Below are positions 9,352-17,489 of a stretch of DNA of 33,812 nt, in pieces; the stretch's first letter is position 1; every line of letters starts with the position of its first letter. The notes beneath the pieces were generated by a model. The model had not been told where the DNA came from, made no database searches, and saw only the letters and a list, made by a program, of their open reading frames with translations. The position numbers and the translations under genes are program-made. The stretch comes from Acidimicrobiales bacterium (lineage in GTDB: Bacteria > Actinomycetota > Acidimicrobiia > Acidimicrobiales > MedAcidi-G1): the NCBI GenBank assembly GCA_028823445.1, contig JAPKBH010000018.1:1-33812 (forward strand). Reading direction: 5' to 3'.

Positions 9352-9666
9352 TTAACTTTCGATTGGTGAGTCGTCTTCAAGGTCGGCTTCTGGCTCATCT
9401 TCAGTGTCGTCGTTTGTGTCGTCGTTGAAGCGGCCTTCTACAGAACTGCGCAATACTTTGAGTTCGAGGTCGCCGGCTACTTCAAGCCAGACGACATCGC
9501 CGTCTACTTCACTGATGACCCCGAATATGCCGGAGTTAAGCACAACTTCGTCGCCTGTTTTAAGCGAATCAACGAGCGAGCGTTGTTGGCGCATCTTTTT
9601 TTGTTGCGGCCGGATCATGAGAAAATACATGATGGCGAAGATGGCTATGAGGGGTAGAAACTCCAT
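9352..9666 (-). CDS. yajC: Preprotein translocase accessory subunit YajC
   Basis: Small single-span membrane protein that associates with SecDF. The 104-residue protein has an N-terminal membrane helix (about 3-18, FLPLIAIFAIMYFLMI) followed at once by the family hallmark RPQQKK and the short conserved cytoplasmic domain (GDEVVLNSGIFG). The C-terminus is a long acidic tail rich in Asp and Glu, typical of actinobacterial YajC. The ATG has AGAGGA about 6 bases upstream. A 76-base gap separates it from tgt downstream on this strand's far side, so tgt and yajC are adjacent, with secD next. Confidence 0.95.
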   Translation of the reverse strand: MEFLPLIAIFAIMYFLMIRPQQKKMRQQRSLVDSLKTGDEVVLNSGIFGVISEVDGDVVWLEVAGDLELKVLRSSVEGRFNDDTNDDTEDEPEADLEDDSPIES

Positions 9667-9742
9667 GAGGGATCCTCTGCGTTGACTTATTTGCGGACCG
9701 GGAAAGCCTACGCCGGAAGCGAGCGTTCTCCCCGATTATTCC

Positions 9743-10852
9743 TTAACCCCAAACTTTGAGGGTTTCTTTTCGAAAGTTGTTGAATTCTCCGTGGTTTATG
9801 GATTCCCGTAGACGGTCCACGAAGTCCAGAAGCCAGGCCAAGTTGTGCAGGGTGAGGAGTCGGCGTCCGGTGGGTTCGTCGGTCATGAGTAAATGCCTCA
9901 GGTAGGCCCGGCTCCAGTTTGCGGCGGGGCTGGCCGGGAAATCGGGGTCGAGGGGCAGTTGGTCGGTGGCGAAGCGGGCGTTGCGGAGATTGAATTTTCC
10001 GGCGGTGGTGAGCACGGTGCCGTGTCGGGCATGCCGGGTGGGGAGCACGCAGTCGAACATGTCGATGCCTCGTCCGACTACTTCTACCAGGCCGGCGGGG
10101 TCGCCTAAACCCATGAAGTAGCGGGGCCGGTTGGTGGGCAGCATTTCGGTGACTGCAGACAGGGGGTCGAGCATTTCGTTGCGACCTTCGCCGACGCTGA
10201 GGCCGCCTACGGCGTAGCCGTCGAAACCTACTTCCAGGGTACGTTCGGTGCTTTCTATGCGTAGGGCTTGGTTGGTGCCGCCTTGCACGATGCCGAATTG
10301 GCTTTGGCGTTGTTGGGCGTCGGGGTGGTTGAGGAACTCGTTTCGTCCTCGTTGGGCCCATTTTGCGGTGCGGTCTACGGCGGCTTGCAGGGTGCGGTCG
10401 GTGGCCGGCAGGGCGGGGCATACGTCGAGCACCATTTGTATGTCGGCTCCCAGGTCGGCTTGGATATTGGCCGCGGTTTCAGGGGTGAGTTGGTGGGTGG
10501 AGCCGTCGTAGGTGGAGCGAAAAGTTGCCCCGTCGTCAGTGACTTTGGGTTTGAGCGAAAATATTTGGTAGCCACCGGAATCGGTGAGGGTGAGCCCGTC
10601 CCAGGCGGCAAAACCGGCCAGGCCGCCGTGTTGGCGCACGATGTCGGCTCCGGGACGCAACATGAGGTGGTAGGTGTTGCCCAGTACTACTTCAACGCCG
10701 AGGTCGTTGAGGTCTGTTGATGAGAGGTGGCGTACTGCTCCTCGGGTTCCTACGGGCATGAAACAGGGGGTGGCGAAGTTACCTCCGGCGACGCTTACTT
10801 GCCCGGTGCGGGCCCCTTGGTCGGTGGCTTTGGTGGTGAATTCGGCTTTCAC
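9743..10852 (-). CDS. tgt: tRNA-guanine transglycosylase lacking the zinc-site cysteines
   Basis: Tgt exchanges guanine 34 of GUN-anticodon tRNAs for preQ1 in queuosine synthesis. The TIM-barrel core looks active: Asp91 in TDSGGYQIF, Asp143 with Cys145, GIVQGG (188-192) and the nucleophile region MFDCVLPTR (Asp267). The bacterial zinc site is normally Cys-x-Cys-x2-Cys just before the Y-(S/T)-R-A-Y-L segment, plus a later His. Here the three cysteine positions are Phe305, Ala307 and Ala310, while WSRAYLRHL and His336 remain. The chosen GTG start (369 residues) overlaps the queA stop as GTGA and follows AAGGAG. A longer open frame to 10951 exists but runs deep into queA. Activity is inferred from the catalytic core only. 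Confidence 0.93.
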   Translation of the reverse strand: MKAEFTTKATDQGARTGQVSVAGGNFATPCFMPVGTRGAVRHLSSTDLNDLGVEVVLGNTYHLMLRPGADIVRQHGGLAGFAAWDGLTLTDSGGYQIFSLKPKVTDDGATFRSTYDGSTHQLTPETAANIQADLGADIQMVLDVCPALPATDRTLQAAVDRTAKWAQRGRNEFLNHPDAQQRQSQFGIVQGGTNQALRIESTERTLEVGFDGYAVGGLSVGEGRNEMLDPLSAVTEMLPTNRPRYFMGLGDPAGLVEVVGRGIDMFDCVLPTRHARHGTVLTTAGKFNLRNARFATDQLPLDPDFPASPAANWSRAYLRHLLMTDEPTGRRLLTLHNLAWLLDFVDRLRESINHGEFNNFRKETLKVWG

Positions 10853-11856
10853 TGGGTATTTTCTCCTTGGCTTTTCGCTACCAGCATGGCATCGCCGAAA
10901 GATAAGAACCGGTAGTTCTGCTCTAAGGCAATTTCGTAGAGGCTGCGCCATTTTGGTCCGATGAATGCTTCGAGCATTACCAGCAGGGTGGACCGGGGCA
11001 GATGGTAGTTGGTCAACATGAGGTCAACGATCTGAAAGTCAAAGGGGTGCCGTATGAAAAGTTCGGTGCGTCCGGTGTTTCCTTGGCGAGCTGCGGATTC
11101 TAAAGCGCGTACCGTGGTGGTGCCGACGGCGATTACTCGGCGGGCTTGGTGGCAAGCGTCGAGGGTTTTTTCGGGTACGGCGAAGGCTTCGGAGTGCATG
11201 TGGTGGTCATCGAGGTTGTCTACCATGACGGGCCGAAAGGTGTCGAGGCCCACCACGAGTTCCAGTTCTTCTATTTGGGCGCCGGCTTCTTGACATTTCC
11301 TGAGGAGTTCTTTGGTGAGATGTAGCCCGGCGGTGGGGGCGGCGGCGGAGGCCGGCCGGTCGGCGTACACCGTTTGGTAGCGGTCGGGTTCTTCGAGCAC
11401 GGTATTGAGGTAGGGCGGGAGCGGCATTTCGCCGTATTCGTTGAGGGCGGCCATGACCCCTTGGGAGGCGTCGAGGGTGACTTGGCGGCGTCCTTGGCCG
11501 AGGTCTTCGCCCACCGTTACCGTTAAGCCGGGCCCGGCGTGCAACACAGTGCCGGGGGCTACTCGTCGGCTGGGTTTTACCAGTGCCTCCCATTGGGTTT
11601 CTTGGTGTTGTTCTAGTAAGAGCACTTCGACCGCTCCCCCGCTGTCTTTTTTTAGTTTGAGGCGGGCGGGCACTACTCGTGTGTTGTTGACCACCAGGAG
11701 GTCTCCGGGGCCTAAGAATTGTGGCAGGTCGCAGACTTGGTGGTGGGTGGGCCCGTGGCCGAGGTCTACTAGGAGTCGGGCCGCGGTGCGGTCGGCGAGG
11801 GGTTGTTGCGCTATTGCTGCCTCGGGCAGGGGGTATGCGTAATCGTCGGGGCCCAT
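10849..11856 (-). CDS. queA: S-adenosylmethionine:tRNA ribosyltransferase-isomerase QueA
   Basis: QueA adds and rearranges the ribosyl part of SAM onto preQ1-tRNA to give epoxyqueuosine, the step after Tgt. The 335-residue protein carries the family blocks NNTRVVPARL, PTAGLHLT, VGLDTFRPV, GTTTVRALES and TNYHLPRSTLL in the normal order and spacing. The ATG start lies 31 bases after ruvB; no clear ribosome site is present. The stop overlaps the tgt start by 4 bases, so the two are translationally coupled. Queuosine genes are absent from mycobacteria as I recall, so this pair marks a difference from the otherwise shared gene order. Confidence 0.96.
   Translation of the reverse strand: MGPDDYAYPLPEAAIAQQPLADRTAARLLVDLGHGPTHHQVCDLPQFLGPGDLLVVNNTRVVPARLKLKKDSGGAVEVLLLEQHQETQWEALVKPSRRVAPGTVLHAGPGLTVTVGEDLGQGRRQVTLDASQGVMAALNEYGEMPLPPYLNTVLEEPDRYQTVYADRPASAAAPTAGLHLTKELLRKCQEAGAQIEELELVVGLDTFRPVMVDNLDDHHMHSEAFAVPEKTLDACHQARRVIAVGTTTVRALESAARQGNTGRTELFIRHPFDFQIVDLMLTNYHLPRSTLLVMLEAFIGPKWRSLYEIALEQNYRFLSFGDAMLVAKSQGENTQ
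10863..10868 (-). promoter_or_regulatory. Ribosome binding site for the tgt GTG start
   Basis: Minus-strand AAGGAG, 10 bases before the GTG at 10852-10850 and inside the end of queA. It supports the start that overlaps the queA stop (GTGA) rather than the longer frame. Confidence 0.65.
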
Positions 11857-11887
11857 GGGTTATTTAGCCTAGGCAGCCCAGACGCTG

Positions 11888-12922
11888 CTAGTCGCTAAAG
11901 AGCGTAGACCTTCCGCCGGTTGGCGGGGTGAGGCCCAGGTGGGCGAAGGCGGCGGGGGTAGCGACGCGGCCTTTGGGGGTGCGTAGCAAGAGGCCTTGTT
12001 GAATCAAAAAGGGTTCGTAGACGTCTTCTACGGTGTCGTCGGGTTCGCTGACGCTTATGGCCAGTGTTTTGAGCCCTACGGGTCCTCCGCCGAAACTGCT
12101 GCAGAGGGCGGTCAGAATGGCTCGGGTGGGTTTGTCGAGTCCTCGTTCATCAACGCCGAAGAAAGCGAGGCCGTCGTGGGCGATTGCCGCATCAATAACC
12201 CCTTTACTTTGGGGTCGTTCTATTTGGGCGAAGTCGCGTACTTGACGCAAGAGTCGGTTGCCGATGCGGGGGGTGCCTCGGGAGCGATGGGCGATTTCTT
12301 TTGCTCCCTTTGCGTCGATGCTGACTCCGAGAATGCCGGCTGCTCGTTCGACTATAGATTGCAGGTCTTCGGGTTCGTAGTACTCGAGGCGTGCCGTGAG
12401 GCCGAAGCGGTCGCGCAGGGGGCCAGTTATTAGCCCGGTGCGGGTGGTGGCCCCGACCAGGGTGAAACGAGGCAACTCGAGTCGTATGGAGCGGGCGGCG
12501 GGGCCTTTTCCTAAAATGATGTCGAGTTCGAAGTCTTCCATGGCGGGGTAAAGCACTTCTTCGACGGCTCGGCTGAGCCGGTGGATTTCGTCGATGAACA
12601 ACACGTCGCCGGGTTCGAGTTTGGTCAAGATGGCAGCCAGGTCACCGGCGCGTTCGAGGGCGGGGCCGGAGGTGATGTGGAGTTCGGCGTTCATTTCGGT
12701 GGCCACAATGTGGGCCAGGGTGGTTTTTCCTAGCCCGGGGGGGCCGGCGAAAAGAAAGTGGTCGGCGGGTTGTTCACGTTCTCGGGCGGCGGCCAACATG
12801 ACGCGGAGGTGGCCTTTGAGTTCGCTTTGTCCCACAAATTCGTTGAGGCTGCGGGGCCGTAGGCCGACTTCTACTTCTCTTTCTTGTGGTTCTTGGTCTG
12901 GGGAGAGGAGTTCTTCGCGCAT
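11888..12922 (-). CDS. ruvB: Holliday junction branch migration ATPase RuvB
   Basis: Hexameric AAA+ motor that drives branch migration with RuvA. Of 344 residues, Walker A is GPPGLGKT (60-67), Walker B VLFIDE (107-112), sensor 1 GATTRTG (157-163) and the arginine finger lies in PLRDRFG (Arg172). The C-terminal winged-helix domain follows, with EPFLIQQGLL and TPKGR, the family ending. The ATG start has AAGGA 5 bases upstream, and that site overlaps the ruvA stop codon. The gap to ruvA is 8 bases. The ruvC-ruvA-ruvB order is complete and intact, so the resolvasome should be functional. Confidence 0.98.
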   Translation of the reverse strand: MREELLSPDQEPQEREVEVGLRPRSLNEFVGQSELKGHLRVMLAAAREREQPADHFLFAGPPGLGKTTLAHIVATEMNAELHITSGPALERAGDLAAILTKLEPGDVLFIDEIHRLSRAVEEVLYPAMEDFELDIILGKGPAARSIRLELPRFTLVGATTRTGLITGPLRDRFGLTARLEYYEPEDLQSIVERAAGILGVSIDAKGAKEIAHRSRGTPRIGNRLLRQVRDFAQIERPQSKGVIDAAIAHDGLAFFGVDERGLDKPTRAILTALCSSFGGGPVGLKTLAISVSEPDDTVEDVYEPFLIQQGLLLRTPKGRVATPAAFAHLGLTPPTGGRSTLFSD

Positions 12923-12930
12923 GTTGTTCC

Positions 12931-13524
12931 TTAGGCCCGGGCTAATCGTTGGAGGGCTTCGCGTAATAGGACGGCCACGTCGTCGCCGGCCAGGTTGGCC
13001 AGCACGGGACGTATTTCTTCGATGCTGTAGCCCAAGCCATTTAGTGCTTCGTGTACTTCGGTGAGGGCCGATCGTCCGGTGGTGGGTTTGCCGGTTTCGT
13101 CGAGCACCCCGTCTACCGGCAGGTCGAGTGAGCCTTTGAGTTCTATGAGTAGCCGGGTGGCAGTTTTTTTGCCGACGCCGGGGACGAGGCAGAGGGCGGC
13201 CACGTCGTCGTCAGCCAAGAGTTGGGCGAGGGCGTTGGGCCCGTGTACGCCGAGGACGGCCAGGGCTAGCGAGGGGCCTACCCCGTGGGCTGATAAGAGT
13301 GCTTCGAAGCAGACGCGTTCTGGTCGGGTGGTGAAGCCGTAGAGGGTTTGGTCGGTTTCTCGAATGTGGTGGTGTATGTGGAGGTAGATTTCTTGGCCGA
13401 TTTCGCCCAGTGTTACTACGGTGGTGGGGGTGACGGTGACCCGGTAGCCCACGCCGCCTACTTCTATAAGGACCTGTCCTTTGTTGAGCCGGTCGGTGAG
13501 CAGGCCTCGCAGTGACCCAATCAT
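12931..13524 (-). CDS. ruvA: Holliday junction DNA-binding protein RuvA
   Basis: RuvA binds four-way junctions and loads RuvB. The 197-residue protein begins MIGSLRG, the usual RuvA N-terminus of the OB-fold domain. It then has the tandem helix-hairpin-helix region (about 70-130, including LVPGVGKKTA) and the mobile C-terminal domain that contacts RuvB (about 150-197). The frame is open 53 codons further upstream, but that part lies inside ruvC and is unlike RuvA. The ATG at 13524 overlaps the ruvC stop as ATGA, a typical coupled start. Confidence 0.97.
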   Translation of the reverse strand: MIGSLRGLLTDRLNKGQVLIEVGGVGYRVTVTPTTVVTLGEIGQEIYLHIHHHIRETDQTLYGFTTRPERVCFEALLSAHGVGPSLALAVLGVHGPNALAQLLADDDVAALCLVPGVGKKTATRLLIELKGSLDLPVDGVLDETGKPTTGRSALTEVHEALNGLGYSIEEIRPVLANLAGDDVAVLLREALQRLARA

Positions 13525-14021
13525 TGTTTTTTGGCGGCAGCAAGGGCGGCGGAGGGCCGCATGGCGAGGTGGCAGATAGCGACCGCTATGGCATCGGCGG
13601 CGTCCACCGGACGCAGGGGTTTGGTGATAGCCAGTTGGCTTTGCACCATGCGTTCCATTTGTTGTTTGTCTGCTCCGCCCCACCCGGCAACGGCTAGTTT
13701 TACTTCGTTGGGCGAGTACAAAGCAACGGGCAGGCCGGTGGATGCGGCGGCGGCCATGGTGACGCCGGCCGCTTGTCCGGTGGCCATGGCAGAACTGACG
13801 TTTACTTGGAAGAGCACGCGTTCTACGGCCACTTCTTCAGGTTGGTAGTCGGCGATGAGAGCGTGGATTTCTTTTTGTAGTTCTGCCAGGCGCAGAGCTA
13901 AATCCATTTCGGGCGGGGTGCGAATTACTCCGGCCGCTACGGCACGCAGGTTTTTCCCAGTGCTTTCTACAACGCCGTAGCCACAGCGCGATAAACCGGG
14001 GTCAATACCTAATACGAACAT
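13521..14021 (-). CDS. ruvC: Crossover junction endodeoxyribonuclease RuvC
   Basis: Holliday junction resolvase with an RNase H fold. In 166 residues the acidic catalytic set is visible: Asp7 (GIDPG), Glu67 (VAVERV), and Asp140 and Asp143 (PVDAADAIAVAICH). Length is standard. The start is ATG after a 45-base gap to yebC, and no obvious ribosome site is seen. It is the first gene of ruvC-ruvA-ruvB and is coupled to ruvA by a 4-base overlap. Confidence 0.97.
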   Translation of the reverse strand: MFVLGIDPGLSRCGYGVVESTGKNLRAVAAGVIRTPPEMDLALRLAELQKEIHALIADYQPEEVAVERVLFQVNVSSAMATGQAAGVTMAAAASTGLPVALYSPNEVKLAVAGWGGADKQQMERMVQSQLAITKPLRPVDAADAIAVAICHLAMRPSAALAAAKKQ

Positions 14022-14066
14022 ATGTACGACTCTAGCCGATGAGTGTCCAGAAGACGAACACCTTGG

Positions 14067-14816
14067 TTATTCGGCGAGGGCGTCGAAGATTTCGTCACGT
14101 ATAGAAAAGTTTGCGTAGACGTCTTGTACATCGTCGAGGTCGTCGAGCAGGTCGATGACTCGCAGCACAGATCGGGCCTCGGCTTCGCTTTCGATGTCTA
14201 CGGTGGAGGTGGGCAGCATGGTGACGTCGGCTGAGTCGAAGGCCACGCTGGCTTCTTCGAGGGCTAGGCGTACTTCGGGCAGGTCGGTGGGTTCACAGGT
14301 TAAGCGCCACAGGCCGCCGTCATCGACGAGGTCTTCGGCGCCGGCGTCGAGGGCTACCATCATGATTTCGTCTTCGTCGGTTGCTCCGGGCAGCATGATG
14401 ACGCCTTTGCGTTCAAATTGCCAGGCCACGGAGCCGGGTTCAGCGAGGGATCCCCCGTTTTTGGTGAGCAGGGAGCGCACTTCTGACCCGGTGCGGTTGC
14501 GGTTGTCGGAGAGGGTCTCGACGTAGAGCGCTACCCCGTGAGGTGCGTACCCTTCGTAGGTGATGGATTCGTAGTTGACGCCTTCGAGTTCTCCGGTGCC
14601 GCGTTTGATGGCTCGTTCGATGGTGTCGAGGGGCACCGACGAGTCGCGTGCTTTTTGAAACATGGTGCGCAGCGAGGCGTTGGCGTCCATGTCTCCCCCG
14701 CCGGCACGGGCTGCTACTTCTACTTGTTTAATGAGTTTGGCAAACAGTTTGGCGCGCTTTTGGTCGGCGGCGCCTTTTTTGTGTTTGATGGTTGCCCATT
14801 TGGAATGTCCGGACAT
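14067..14816 (-). CDS. yebC: YebC/PmpR-family protein (translation or transcription regulator)
   Basis: The 249-residue protein opens with the highly conserved MSGHSKWATIKHKKG and shows the three-domain YebC pattern, including RAIKRGTGE (68-76) and the YEGYAPHG segment. Family members were described as DNA-binding regulators and more recently as ribosome-associated factors that relieve stalling at proline-rich stretches (established for relatives; not shown here). The ATG has a good AAAGGA about 5 bases upstream. It lies between pdxT and ruvC, as in M. tuberculosis (Rv2603c, recalled). Confidence 0.95.
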   Translation of the reverse strand: MSGHSKWATIKHKKGAADQKRAKLFAKLIKQVEVAARAGGGDMDANASLRTMFQKARDSSVPLDTIERAIKRGTGELEGVNYESITYEGYAPHGVALYVETLSDNRNRTGSEVRSLLTKNGGSLAEPGSVAWQFERKGVIMLPGATDEDEIMMVALDAGAEDLVDDGGLWRLTCEPTDLPEVRLALEEASVAFDSADVTMLPTSTVDIESEAEARSVLRVIDLLDDLDDVQDVYANFSIRDEIFDALAE

Positions 14817-14831
14817 GTTTTTCCTTTCAGG

Positions 14832-15410
14832 TCATTGGGCGGCGAACGCCCGGTCGACAAAGAGTTGATGCAGGCGGAGGTCGTTGGTGAGTTCGGGGTG
14901 AAACGAGCTGACCAAAATGTTTTCTTGTTGGCAGAGTACGCCATGACCGTCCACGCTGGCCAGTACTTCTACTTTTGGCCCGATTCGTTCGGCGAGGGGT
15001 GCCCGAATGAACACCCCGCGAAAGGGGTGGTCGAGGCCGCTTATGTCGAGGTCGGCTTCGAAGGATGCGATTTGTCGGCCGTAGCCGTTGCGACGTACGT
15101 CAAGGTCAATGAGCCCCAAGGGCTGTTGGTCGGGGCGACCGTCGGCCATGTTGGTGCTGAGCAGGATCATCCCAGCGCAGGTGCCGAATACCGGAAGCCC
15201 GTTTTGGATGCGCTCCACGAGGGGGGTGCGTATTTGCGAGGAGTCCAGCAGCATCAACATGGTGGTTGATTCGCCTCCGGGGATGACCAGGGCGTCGACG
15301 TCGGCTAGGTCTTGAGGGGTGCGGACTTCTGTGGGGTTGACGCCGGTGGCCGTTAAGGCGGCGTGGTGGCTGGCGAACGCCCCTTGGAGGGCTAGTACCC
15401 CAACCTTCAT
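14832..15410 (-). CDS. pdxT: Pyridoxal 5'-phosphate synthase glutaminase subunit PdxT
   Basis: PdxT hydrolyses glutamine and channels ammonia to PdxS for PLP synthesis. The 192-residue class I amidotransferase has PGGEST (44-49), the nucleophile Cys78 in FGTCAG and the His171/Glu173 pair in SFHPEL, giving a complete Cys-His-Glu triad. The start is ATG, 5 bases after the pdxS stop. yebC follows 15 bases later. The pdxS-pdxT pair makes the cell independent of external vitamin B6. Confidence 0.97.
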   Translation of the reverse strand: MKVGVLALQGAFASHHAALTATGVNPTEVRTPQDLADVDALVIPGGESTTMLMLLDSSQIRTPLVERIQNGLPVFGTCAGMILLSTNMADGRPDQQPLGLIDLDVRRNGYGRQIASFEADLDISGLDHPFRGVFIRAPLAERIGPKVEVLASVDGHGVLCQQENILVSSFHPELTNDLRLHQLFVDRAFAAQ

Positions 15411-15415
15411 GGGGT

Positions 15416-16306
15416 TTACCAGCCCCGGTCGGCCAAGCGGGTTTCTAGGCCTTCGATTTCTAGGCCGGGCATGGCTTCACCGAGGCCGCTGCTTACTTTG
15501 GCTACTACTGAGGCGTCGGTGTAGTTGGTGGTGGCTTCCACGATGGCCCTGGCCCGGGGGGCGGGGTCGTCGCTTTTGAAAATGCCGGAGCCCACGAATA
15601 CTGATTGGGCGCCCAGTTGCATGACCAGCGAAGCATCGGCGGGGGTGGCGAGGCCGCCGGCGCAGAAAAGCGGTACCGGCAGTTCGCCGGTTTCGGCGAT
15701 TTCTTGAATGAGGGACAGTGGGGCTTGTAAGCGTTTGGCCCATTCGAAGAGTTCTGCGCTGTCGGCTTGGGTGATACGGCGAATGTCGCCGGTGATGGAG
15801 CGTATGTGGCGTACTGCTTCTACTACGTTGCCGGTGCCGGCTTCGCCTTTGGAGCGAATGAGGCAGGCCCCTTCGGAGATGCGTCGGAGCGCTTCGCCGA
15901 GGTTGGTGGCGCCGCACACGAATGGCACGTCGAAGGACCATTTGTCGATGTGGTGCGCTTCGTCGGCGGGGGTGAGTACTTCGCTTTCGTCGATGTAGTC
16001 CACGTTGAGGGTTTGCAGGATTTGCGCTTCGGCAAAGTGCCCGATGCGTACTTTGGCCATAACGGGGATGGTCACGGCGGCTTGGATCTCTTCGATCATT
16101 TTTGGGTCAGACATGCGGGCTACGCCGCCGTCGCGTCGAATATCGGAGGGCACTCGTTCGAGGGCCATAACGGCTACTGCTCCGGCGTCTTCGGCGATGC
16201 GGGCTTGGTCGGCGTCGACCACGTCCATGACTACCCCACCTTTGAGCATTTCGGCGAGGCCTCGTTTTACGAGTTGGGTTCCGGTTTGGCGTGTTACGTC
16301 TGTCAT
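15416..16306 (-). CDS. pdxS: Pyridoxal 5'-phosphate synthase lyase subunit PdxS
   Basis: PdxS condenses ribose 5-phosphate, glyceraldehyde 3-phosphate and PdxT-derived ammonia into PLP. The 296-residue TIM barrel has Asp28 (VVMDVV), the first Schiff-base lysine Lys85 ([11 protein letters not shown]) and the second lysine Lys153 (RSKGEAGTG). The open frame extends 14 codons further to a TTG at 16348. I chose the ATG at 16306 because the sequence from [10 protein letters not shown] onward fits actinobacterial PdxS and the extra residues do not. Neither start has a clear ribosome site. A 50-base gap separates it from the lipoprotein gene upstream. Confidence 0.97.
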   Translation of the reverse strand: MTDVTRQTGTQLVKRGLAEMLKGGVVMDVVDADQARIAEDAGAVAVMALERVPSDIRRDGGVARMSDPKMIEEIQAAVTIPVMAKVRIGHFAEAQILQTLNVDYIDESEVLTPADEAHHIDKWSFDVPFVCGATNLGEALRRISEGACLIRSKGEAGTGNVVEAVRHIRSITGDIRRITQADSAELFEWAKRLQAPLSLIQEIAETGELPVPLFCAGGLATPADASLVMQLGAQSVFVGSGIFKSDDPAPRARAIVEATTNYTDASVVAKVSSGLGEAMPGLEIEGLETRLADRGW

Positions 16307-16356
16307 GGACTGCAGTCTAAGAGGCAGTTTTGCTGCTCCCGGTGCCAATTTGGGCT

Positions 16357-17487
16357 TTAGTCAACCAAAGCCGAAACTTCTTGGGGGCCCAGGATGCTGC
16401 CTTGTCCGAGTTTTGCGAGAGCTACCCAGGCTGTTCCGGGGTCAAGGGTTACTGGTTGTCCGGTTCCGTCGTCGGTGAGGGTCCAGGGGTCGGCCACGAA
16501 ATTACGTTGCCAGGTGATGCCGGTGACCGTGCCGTCGCGCAGCAACCAGCCGTCGCCGAAGCCCGTGGTGAGGGCTTGCGGAGAGTTCGAGTCAGCGTTT
16601 GAGATGCGGTAACTGATGTAAAGAACGAGCACGTTGTCGACGGCCAGGGGGGCGCCGACTTCGTCGAGGTGGGCGAAACCGTCTTGGTAGCGCAACCATT
16701 GAGTAATTCCGGCGTCCCATACGTAAGCGATATCTCGGTTGGGGGTTGACCATTGCACTCCGAGAGCCGGCACGGCGGAGGCGGGAAGTTCTCCGTAGGC
16801 AAAGACTGCGTGGGGTGCGTTGGAGGAGTCGGGGGCCGAGCCGAGGATTACTTCTGGTTCAATCATTCCGTTGTAGGGGGCGGGGCGGCCTTCAACCCGG
16901 GTGAAGTATTGGTTACCGCGTCCGGAGGCTGATCGGCTATCGAAGATGCCTCGGTTTTCGGCACTGCGGCGTTCTTCATCTACCCCATCGTTGGCCCCCC
17001 AGTAGACAAAAAGGGGCCGATTGAGGTTGCCCATGAGGTCGAAGTCGCTGGATCGTGCAGACCGTATGGGCAAAATTATTTCTGGTAGGCGGCTATGAAA
17101 GACCGCCATAAACCGAGTTTTTTCGCTTTCGATGAGTATTTCGTAAACGATGTCGGCGGCCATTAGCCCGTATTGGGGTCGGGATTTTGCACTGTTGTTG
17201 CCAACTTTGACCACCATGGCAGGCTCGGCGGGGATGCCGTCAATGGCGGGCAAACCGGTGAGCGGGTAGACGGGGCCTGTCCATGCGGGGTCGGCCGTAG
17301 TGGTGGTTGCTACGGACGCTGTGGTGGTGGTTTCTTGAGGGCCGGTGGTGGTGGACTCTACAACGGCCGTGGTGGTGGTTATTTGAGGGCCGGTGGTGGT
17401 GGATTCGTTGGGGGTGGCTTCGTCGCTGCCACCGCAGGCCGCCAGCAATATGCCACAAAGCACGAGCAGAGCAACCCGGTGTTTCAT
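16357..17487 (-). CDS. Lipoprotein with DUF3048 (YerB-like) domains
   Basis: A 376-residue exported protein. The N-terminal signal peptide ends in a lipobox LLAAC, so Cys18 should be lipidated. A Thr-rich linker with two near-identical 14-residue repeats follows (28-41 and 44-57). The remainder (about 70-376) matches my memory of the DUF3048/YerB family ([34 protein letters not shown]). The molecular function of that family is not established. The ATG lies only 2 bases after the upstream gene's stop, and no ribosome site is seen. The linker probably holds the folded domain away from the membrane, near or within the cell wall. Confidence 0.88.
   Translation of the reverse strand: MKHRVALLVLCGILLAACGGSDEATPNESTTTGPQITTTTAVVESTTTGPQETTTTASVATTTTADPAWTGPVYPLTGLPAIDGIPAEPAMVVKVGNNSAKSRPQYGLMAADIVYEILIESEKTRFMAVFHSRLPEIILPIRSARSSDFDLMGNLNRPLFVYWGANDGVDEERRSAENRGIFDSRSASGRGNQYFTRVEGRPAPYNGMIEPEVILGSAPDSSNAPHAVFAYGELPASAVPALGVQWSTPNRDIAYVWDAGITQWLRYQDGFAHLDEVGAPLAVDNVLVLYISYRISNADSNSPQALTTGFGDGWLLRDGTVTGITWQRNFVADPWTLTDDGTGQPVTLDPGTAWVALAKLGQGSILGPQEVSALVD
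17317..17406 (-). repeat. Two in-frame copies of a Thr-rich linker unit in the DUF3048 lipoprotein
   Basis: Copies at 17365-17406 and 17317-17358 have a 48-base period. They encode ESTTTGPQ-(I/E)-TTTTA, differing at one residue. Such a unit can expand or shrink by slippage and would change linker length only. Confidence 0.85.
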
Positions 17488-17489
17488 GT

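Noticed and set aside
9667-9742. Regulatory element between tgt and yajC
   Set aside because: Apart from the yajC ribosome site I see no strong inverted repeat or promoter-like pair here.
9708-10421. 237-codon minus-strand frame overlapping tgt
   Set aside because: It is dominated by Arg, Pro and His, the usual signature of a shifted frame in G+C-rich coding DNA; the tgt frame carries all conserved motifs.
14538-15269. Open frame of 243 codons on the + strand across yebC and pdxT
   Set aside because: It is the antisense shadow of two well-conserved genes, spans their boundary and has no recognisable domain. Long antisense frames are expected in this composition.
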